DNA of 64,000 nucleotides from Halomonas sp. CH40 (GTDB lineage: Bacteria; Pseudomonadota; Gammaproteobacteria; Pseudomonadales; Halomonadaceae), in NCBI GenBank assembly GCA_041875495.1, contig CP112982.1, positions 3,603,965 to 3,667,964 on the forward strand, written 5' to 3'. Shown piece after piece: positions 58,760 to 64,000 of the stretch. The notes beneath the pieces were generated by a model that searched no databases, had not been told where the DNA came from, and was given only the letters and a program-made list of their open reading frames with translations. The stretch's first letter is position 1, and each line of letters starts with the position of its first letter. The translations under genes and the position numbers were made by a program.

Positions 58760-59605
58760 ATGCTTTCCTACCAACATGCCTACCACGCCGGTAACTTTGC
58801 TGATGTGCATAAGCATCTGACCCTGTTTGCCGTGGTGGATTATTTATTACGTAAAAATTCAGCTATTACATATATAGATACTCATGCAGGAAGAGGGCTA
58901 TATCCGCTTGACCGGCAAGAGACTCAACGCCTGCAAGAGTACTGTCAAGGCATCTGGCCACTTTGGCAAGCCCGCCAAGGGCTTAAAGACTCCTTGATAG
59001 GTGCCTGGCTTGGCAAGCTGGAAAGCGCCCAGCCTCATGCGGCTGAGCTAAGCCACTACCCTGGCTCTCCCTGGTGGTTATCCCAGGCGTTACGCGAGCA
59101 GGATGCACTTACCCTGTTTGAACTTCATCCTAGTGAGCATGAGCACCTGAACACACAGGCACTTCCTGAGCAGGCCCGGCGAATTTTTGCCGATGGGTTA
59201 GCCGGTTTGAGCAAACGGGTACCGGTCGCCACGCCCAGATTATGTGTGCTGATCGACCCCAGCTACGAGCGCAAACAGGAGTACCAGGAAGTGGCTGAAA
59301 CAGCGGTTCAGACCCTGGCAAAAGTGCGCCATGGTGTCCTGCTTATCTGGTACCCGTTGCTTCCTTCCGGTGCTCACCAAACCCTACTGAATAGCTTGAA
59401 GGCCAGCGGTGTACGCAAGATATGGCGTAGCGAGCTCAAGCAGTGTGCTCAAGGGGCGGATCAACATGGTATGTACGGTAGCGGCATGCTGATAGTGAAC
59501 CCGCCCTGGGGGCTGGATGAGCGTCTTGCCGGTGCCATGGCAGACATCACGCCGCTATTAGGCGATCAGAGCCAGTATCACAGCGACTGGCTGGTGGGGG
59601 AGTGA
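58760..59605 (+). CDS. rlmJ: 23S rRNA (adenine(2030)-N6)-methyltransferase
   Basis: A 281-residue enzyme with an NPPY-like motif NPPWGLDERL, the start MLSYQHAYHAGNFADVHKH typical of RlmJ, YIDTHAGRGLYPL as the SAM-binding loop and LIDPSYERKQEY. The ATG has AAGGA upstream. It converges on mnmE with 3 bp between the two stop codons and no terminator. Confidence 0.96.
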   Translation: MLSYQHAYHAGNFADVHKHLTLFAVVDYLLRKNSAITYIDTHAGRGLYPLDRQETQRLQEYCQGIWPLWQARQGLKDSLIGAWLGKLESAQPHAAELSHYPGSPWWLSQALREQDALTLFELHPSEHEHLNTQALPEQARRIFADGLAGLSKRVPVATPRLCVLIDPSYERKQEYQEVAETAVQTLAKVRHGVLLIWYPLLPSGAHQTLLNSLKASGVRKIWRSELKQCAQGADQHGMYGSGMLIVNPPWGLDERLAGAMADITPLLGDQSQYHSDWLVGE

Positions 59606-59608
59606 CGG

Positions 59609-60979
59609 TTATTTCCCGATACAGAAGCTGCCAAAAATTTCTCCAAGCAGGTCATCCGCGCTGAAGTCACCGGTAATTTCGCCAAGCGCCTGCTGGGCGT
59701 CGCGCAGGTCTTCGGCAAGGAGTTCTCCTGCGCCGTAGCCTTGAAGCTGGGAGTTGCCTGCTTGTAGAGCATCACGGGCGCGATCAAGGGCATCCAGATG
59801 GCGGCGGCGGGCTGAAAAGCGGCCTTCCGTTGTCGCCGCGTAGCCCATGATATCTTTCAGGTGCTGTTTCAGGTTATCCACACCTATGCCGGTCTTTGCC
59901 GAAAGGCGTAGCGTCGGATGGGCTGTGGATAAGTCAATTCCTGGGGTTTCCTGGCTGGTATCGATCTTGTTGCGTATCAGGGTCAGGCGCGAGCGATCCG
60001 GCAGGCGCTCAACAAACTCTGGCCAGATATCGAAAGGGTCAGTTGCCTGGGTGGTTGAGGCATCAACCAGCAGCAGCACGCGATCGGCTTTCTCTATTTC
60101 TGCCCAGGCACGGGCCACACCAATCTTTTCCACTGCATCCGGCGTGTCGCGCAGGCCTGCGGTATCAATAATATGTAAGGGCATACCATCAAGGTGGATA
60201 TGTTCCCGTAATACATCCCGGGTGGTACCGGCAATATCGGTCACGATGGCGGTGTCCTGCTCGGTCAGGGCATTGAGCAGGCTTGATTTACCCGCATTGG
60301 GACGCCCGGCAATCACCACATTCATGCCTTCCCGCATCAAGGCGCCCTGGCCTGCGGCTGCACGTACTTTTTCCAGTTCGCTCATCACCCCTTGCAGATG
60401 ACGGGCAACGTGGCCATCGGCGAGAAAATCAATTTCTTCTTCAGGAAAGTCGATAGCCGCCTCAACGTAAACACGCAGTTCAATCAGGCGCTGAACCAAG
60501 GCATTGACGAGGTTGGAAAACTCACCCTGTAGCGAACGCACGGCATTTTCGGCAGCATGCCGTGAAGTGGCGTCAATCAGATCGGCGATGGCTTCTGCCT
60601 GAGCCAGATCCAGCTTGTCGTTAAAGAAGGCACGCTCTGAGAATTCGCCGGGACGGGCCAGTCTGGCGCCCAGTTGCAGGCAGCGCTCCAGTAACATGTC
60701 CATGATGACGGGGCCGCCGTGTCCCTGTAACTCCAGTACGTCTTCACCGGTGAAGGAATTCGGCCCAGCAAAATACAAGGCAATACCTTGATCGATAATG
60801 CTTGCCTCACCGTGAAAGGGGCCGTAGTGGGCCTGCCTGGGAGTGGGTGAATAGCCGAGTATTTTTACGGCGATAGCGGCGCTATGCGGGCCGGAAAGAC
60901 GAATGATACCGACGCCACCGCGTCCGGGTGGGGTAGCCAGGGCGGCAATGGTGTCGGGAGTATAAAGTGGTGCTGGCAT
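59609..60979 (-). CDS. mnmE: tRNA uridine-5-carboxymethylaminomethyl GTPase MnmE
   Basis: A 456-residue three-domain GTPase (TrmE) acting with MnmG on tRNA U34. The N-terminal formyl-THF-binding domain has [22 protein letters not shown]. The G domain (about 215-380) has [12 protein letters not shown], the DIAGTTRD switch, DTAGLRD and NKID. The C-terminus ends in the catalytic FCIGK. It is downstream of yidC on the same strand, but mnmG is not next to it. Confidence 0.98.
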   Translation of the reverse strand: MPAPLYTPDTIAALATPPGRGGVGIIRLSGPHSAAIAVKILGYSPTPRQAHYGPFHGEASIIDQGIALYFAGPNSFTGEDVLELQGHGGPVIMDMLLERCLQLGARLARPGEFSERAFFNDKLDLAQAEAIADLIDATSRHAAENAVRSLQGEFSNLVNALVQRLIELRVYVEAAIDFPEEEIDFLADGHVARHLQGVMSELEKVRAAAGQGALMREGMNVVIAGRPNAGKSSLLNALTEQDTAIVTDIAGTTRDVLREHIHLDGMPLHIIDTAGLRDTPDAVEKIGVARAWAEIEKADRVLLLVDASTTQATDPFDIWPEFVERLPDRSRLTLIRNKIDTSQETPGIDLSTAHPTLRLSAKTGIGVDNLKQHLKDIMGYAATTEGRFSARRRHLDALDRARDALQAGNSQLQGYGAGELLAEDLRDAQQALGEITGDFSADDLLGEIFGSFCIGK

Positions 60980-61032
60980 GGCGCCCTCGCTGGTTGGTAG
61001 GCGTATTGTGAATTTATCCTGCTATAAACGCC

Positions 61033-61057
61033 AGACCCCCGCACAGGGCGGGGGTCT
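61033..61057. other. Strong hairpin between yidC and mnmE
   Basis: AGACCCCCGC - ACAG - region - GCGGGGGTCT forms a GC-rich stem with no clear T run on either strand. It may slow RNA polymerase or protect mRNA ends between the two genes. Confidence 0.5.
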
Positions 61058-61091
61058 AGAGGGTGTTGACCCTATTCATCAGAAACAAGGC

Positions 61092-62786
61092 TTAGCGGGT
61101 TTTCTTGCCCTTGCCGATGGTTGGGTCATTCTCGACCTTGCGCGTAATATAATACTGCTGCGCAACTGAAATGATGTTGTTGACGACCCAGTAGATGACC
61201 AGACCTGCCGGGAACCACAGGAAGAAGAAGGTGAAGATGATAGGCAGCATCTTCATGATCTTGGCCTGCATCGGGTCTGGCGGTGTCGGGTTGAGCATCT
61301 GCTGAACAAACATTGACGCCCCCATCAGGATCGGCAGGATGAAGTAGGGATCTTTCACCGAGAGATCCTGGATCCAGAACATGAAGGGCGCGTGACGCAG
61401 TTCCACCGACTCCAGCAACATCCAGTAAAGCGCGATGAACACCGGCATCTGAATCAGAATGGGAAGACAGCCACCGAGTGGGTTGATCTTCTCTTTCTGA
61501 TAGAACTTCATCATTTCCTGAGACATTTTCTGGCGATCATCGCCATACATCTCTTTGAGCCGCTGCATTTCCGGGCCGAGCTTACGCATCCGGGCCATTG
61601 ACTTATAAGCCTTGGCGGAGAGCGGGAACAGCACCAGCTTGACGAGTACCGTCAGTAGAACAATGGACCAGCCCCAGTTACCAACGATGTCATGGATGGT
61701 GTCCAGCACCACGAAAAGAGGGTTGGCAATAAACCATAGCCAGCCATAATCCACCGTTAGCTTCAGGTTAGGCGCTACCTGCTCCATATAGTCCTGAATC
61801 TTGGGGCCCATATAGAGAGTGGCACTCAGGTTAGCTTCGTTTTCAGGAGCGACCTGCAGGGTAGGGCCAGCAAAAGCTGCGACATTGCGGCCACGGGAAT
61901 CTGTGGTGGCGTAATAAAGATTCTGCTGATCCTGGGGCGGTGCCCAAGCGGAAACGAAATAATGCTGGATAATGGCTACCCAGCCGCCTTCGGCTTCCTG
62001 ATTGGAAAACTTGTTTTCCTGGATATCACTGAAATCCACTTTCTCGTAACGTGTTTCCGGTGTCGAGAAAGCTGCCCCCAGATAGGAGTTCATACCCATC
62101 GCTACGCCACTGGAGGGGTCTTCACTGTTATCGCGAGCCAGCTGGCCAATAAAGCGTGCACTGATCGGAGACTCGGTGTTGTTGCCTACATAGTAGTCAA
62201 CGTCAACCGCGTAGTTACCGCGTTCAAAGGTTAAACGTTTGGTGACTTCAATGCCGTCAATGTCAGCTTGCAGATTCACGACGACCTGATCGTCGTCATC
62301 ACCCAGCAGGTATTCGGTGCTTTCCGGGGTGAAAACGATCCGGTTGGCCTGATCGTTGAGCTGCAGGCCGGAGCGTGCCACATAGCTGCGTGTTTCGTTA
62401 TCCGAGAGCAGTACATAGTTGCGCTCGGAATCCAGGCGCAGCTTATGCTGAGGCAAGGCTGCATAGAGGATGTCACCACCGTGCGGGTCGATGCGCACAT
62501 CAAGCACATCGGTGGTCACCGCTATGAAGTCTCGGCTATCGGTTGTGCTCTCATCTGCAGACATCCCTTCATCGATGTCCGCATTCTGAGAAGTACTCGA
62601 AGGTACAGCCAAACCGCCGTCGTCGTCCTGTGTGTCAGCAGAAGTCGTATCATTGGCACTTCGCTGCACAACGTCACTGGAGGACGGACTGTCAATCGGT
62701 TGACCATAGTCCTGATTCCATTGCACAACCAGTAAATAAGCCAGTACGGCTAATGGAATCACGAGGATAAGTCGTTTTACGTCCAT
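61092..62786 (-). CDS. yidC: Membrane protein insertase YidC
   Basis: A 564-residue insertase. The first membrane helix (LILVIPLAVLAYLLVVQW) is followed by a long periplasmic domain (about 30-340); its first ~60 residues are rich in S, D and T (SPSSSDVVQRSANDTTSADTQDDDGG), an acidic low-complexity linker. The conserved C-terminal five-helix part (about 350-550) includes GWSIVLLTVLVKLVLFPLSAKAY with the groove arginine context and PIFTFFFLWFPAGLVIYW-type IIFTFFFLWFPAGLVIYWVV. The last residues are basic (KGKKTR) for ribosome contact. Confidence 0.97.
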   Translation of the reverse strand: MDVKRLILVIPLAVLAYLLVVQWNQDYGQPIDSPSSSDVVQRSANDTTSADTQDDDGGLAVPSSTSQNADIDEGMSADESTTDSRDFIAVTTDVLDVRIDPHGGDILYAALPQHKLRLDSERNYVLLSDNETRSYVARSGLQLNDQANRIVFTPESTEYLLGDDDDQVVVNLQADIDGIEVTKRLTFERGNYAVDVDYYVGNNTESPISARFIGQLARDNSEDPSSGVAMGMNSYLGAAFSTPETRYEKVDFSDIQENKFSNQEAEGGWVAIIQHYFVSAWAPPQDQQNLYYATTDSRGRNVAAFAGPTLQVAPENEANLSATLYMGPKIQDYMEQVAPNLKLTVDYGWLWFIANPLFVVLDTIHDIVGNWGWSIVLLTVLVKLVLFPLSAKAYKSMARMRKLGPEMQRLKEMYGDDRQKMSQEMMKFYQKEKINPLGGCLPILIQMPVFIALYWMLLESVELRHAPFMFWIQDLSVKDPYFILPILMGASMFVQQMLNPTPPDPMQAKIMKMLPIIFTFFFLWFPAGLVIYWVVNNIISVAQQYYITRKVENDPTIGKGKKTR

Positions 62787-62855
62787 GAGGGGTCTGCCCG
62801 CTGGGTGGTGAACATGCTAATGGTGCAGTGATTTTTTACTCGACCTATGACACAC

Positions 62856-62877
62856 AAAAGCCTGCCAAACGGCAGGC
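62856..62877 (-). terminator. Terminator/attenuator between rnpA and yidC
   Basis: Hairpin GCCTGCC-AAAC-GGCAGGC followed on the minus strand by TTTT. It occupies the 117-bp gap after rnpA, the place where yidD normally lies. Confidence 0.75.
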
Positions 62878-62903
62878 CGAGGTCGAGCGGCGCTATATAA
62901 TCG

Positions 62904-63317
62904 TCAAGCGTCATGCTGAGTGCTTGCTGGTGATGCCAATTTTGTGCACTCATGCTGTCTCGCTTCACGCTGCAGCCGTTTCCACATGCCATGTAGCTGA
63001 CGATGTAACGTATCGTTGTCAAGATCATGTACGCCGCGCCTAGCCAGAACAACAATGTCAAGCATTGGTAACTGATGTTGGCGTAATCGTACGGATTCTC
63101 TAACGAGGCGTTTGAAACGATTGCGCTGTACGGCAAGTTTCACATTTTTTTTACTGACCACTAGCCCGAGTCGTGGATGACCGAGCGTGTTCCAACGTGC
63201 AAGTGCCATCATGCCTTTACCGTGGACTTTCAGGTCAGCTTGTTCGAAAACGTGACTGAAATCCCCAGCATTAAGCAAACGTAAACACCGGGGATAGCCT
63301 TGACGGAGCACACGCAA
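62904..63317 (-). CDS. rnpA: Ribonuclease P protein component
   Basis: A ~137-residue basic protein that assists the catalytic RNA of RNase P in tRNA 5' maturation. LGLVVSKKNVKLAVQRNRFKRLVRESVR contains the family RNR motif. The C-terminal ~25 residues (after LQREA) go beyond the usual family length of ~120. The start is uncertain: TTG at 63317 or GTG at 63311, neither with a good Shine-Dalgarno sequence; it is likely translated after rpmH, whose stop is 7 bp upstream. Confidence 0.93.
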   Translation of the reverse strand: MRVLRQGYPRCLRLLNAGDFSHVFEQADLKVHGKGMMALARWNTLGHPRLGLVVSKKNVKLAVQRNRFKRLVRESVRLRQHQLPMLDIVVLARRGVHDLDNDTLHRQLHGMWKRLQREARQHECTKLASPASTQHDA

Positions 63318-63324
63318 TCCGGAT

Positions 63325-63459
63325 TCAGGCGCTCAGACGCTTGCGGCCTTTGGCACGACGGCGCGTGATAATGGCGCGGCCACTTTTGGTTGCCATGCGT
63401 GCGCGGAAGCCATGCGTACGCTTGCGCTTGAGAACGCTAGGTTGAAAGGTGCGTTTCAT
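63325..63459 (-). CDS. rpmH: 50S ribosomal protein L34
   Basis: A 44-residue, highly basic ribosomal protein: [20 protein letters not shown] at the N-terminus and ending [12 protein letters not shown]. The family length is 44-46. It is the first gene of rpmH-rnpA-yidC-mnmE and is preceded by a good promoter. Confidence 0.98.
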   Translation of the reverse strand: MKRTFQPSVLKRKRTHGFRARMATKSGRAIITRRRAKGRKRLSA

Positions 63460-63556
63460 AACTCGTTATTCCCACGTGGTTTTAGGACGGAACGTCGATT
63501 TCAGGAACCCGATCTAGTCAATGACCATCTCGGGTGCTGCTAATTCAAGACCGGAA

Positions 63557-63585
63557 ATTGTAGAGCTTTAGCTCGCCAGGTGCAA
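63557..63585 (-). promoter_or_regulatory. Sigma-70 promoter of rpmH-rnpA
   Basis: On the minus strand, TTGCAC (63580-63585), a 17-bp spacer and TACAAT (63557-63562), about 98 bp upstream of the rpmH ATG. The spacer contains a small inverted repeat GAGC-TTTA-GCTC. Confidence 0.6.
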
Positions 63586-63660
63586 TTTTTTTGTCTGAAG
63601 AACCCAGTGATGTCGCATTGGGCAGTCCAGTGATGGGTCGTTCAATGCCACTCAGGGTTA

Positions 63661-63960
63661 TTGCCAGGCCTTATCTACTATTATTTATATCTTTCTAAAT
63701 ATTGTTATTAATAGTGGGGATAGAAATTGTGGATAACACCATATAAGTGATTATATTCAGATAATTGGAATGATAAAAAAACTGTGGATAAGCAGTGCTT
63801 AAGCGGTAGTTTAGCTGTGACGAAAGCGTGGATAAATGAAGGTTTAGCATTATTTCAGGTTTTTTCCCCAGCTCATCCAAAGGGCTCAAGCCATAGCAGT
63901 AAGAAGGTTATCCACAGAAGCATCGGAGGTGATACTTGTGTGGATAACTTGGTTCTGGGG
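63661..63960. other. oriC: Chromosomal replication origin region (oriC, rpmH-dnaA type)
   Basis: The 540 bp from rpmH to the window edge hold no gene. Four perfect DnaA boxes (TTATCCACA) lie at 63728-63736, 63783-63791 and 63939-63947 (minus) and 63908-63916 (plus); a one-mismatch box is at 63827-63835. An AT-rich tract at 63669-63714 (many TTATTT/ATATC/AATATT runs) is a likely unwinding element. In Pseudomonas and related groups oriC lies exactly here, with dnaA starting just after; dnaA itself is outside the window. A TACAAT at 63963-63968 could be a -10 element for dnaA. Confidence 0.88.
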
Positions 63961-64000
63961 CGCTACAATATCCGGCCGTTTTCAACCGATGGTGAGTTGA

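Noticed and set aside
62777..63136. A 119-residue minus-strand frame at the expected place of yidD
   Set aside because: It has no YidD cysteine/proline signature, overlaps rnpA in another frame and is not preceded by a ribosome-binding site.

Overview
The window looks like the replication-origin-proximal part of a halophilic gammaproteobacterial chromosome, most likely Halomonadaceae (Halomonas-like). The gene order rpmH-rnpA-yidC-mnmE, mnmG-rsmG-parA-parB-atpIBEFHAGDC is the conserved origin neighbourhood. A stand-alone ectoine hydroxylase gene (ectD) and very acidic linkers in exported proteins point to a halophile. The assignment rests on recognised families and synteny; no database search was possible. 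I saw no rRNA, tRNA, CRISPR array, insertion sequence or prophage.

Left part (1-20 kb). An envelope and secretion block holds two minus-strand genes (a protein cut by the window edge and a GT4 glycosyltransferase), a secreted 5'-nucleotidase-like phosphoesterase with a DUF4214 tail, manC for GDP-mannose, and a four-gene minus-strand operon in which a complete type I secretion system (ABC exporter, HlyD adaptor, TolC pore) runs into an exopolysaccharide priming glycosyltransferase. A Crp/Fnr-type regulator diverges from ectD. Housekeeping genes follow: yicC, rph, xthA, pyrE, trmL and rep. A 7-bp tandem repeat lies directly after rph.

Middle part (20-34 kb). This holds a diheme cytochrome c with a long acidic linker; an uncharacterised accessory cluster of a GlxA-type AraC regulator, a DUF1302 outer-membrane protein, an MFS permease and a DUF2817 (M14-like) hydrolase; a CapA-like phosphoesterase with an AT-rich 5' end; then glmU, an ApbE lipoprotein, uppP, a cation diffusion facilitator and mgtE.

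Right part (35-64 kb). The complete F1Fo ATP synthase operon is followed by parB, parA, rsmG and mnmG. Upstream of mnmG is a 0.5-kb non-coding region rich in DnaA boxes. Then come an amino-acid ABC transporter, erpA and argC, and on the plus strand clcA, hemJ, thiD, hemL, rdgB, hemW, an OmpA-family lipoprotein and rlmJ. The minus-strand set mnmE, yidC, rnpA, rpmH leads to a second DnaA-box cluster at the right edge, the canonical rpmH-dnaA origin position.

The observations most worth following are the two separate origin-like DnaA-box clusters about 17 kb apart; the GlxA/DUF1302/MFS/DUF2817 cluster with a near-perfect direct repeat that may be its operator; and the operon coupling type I secretion to exopolysaccharide priming.
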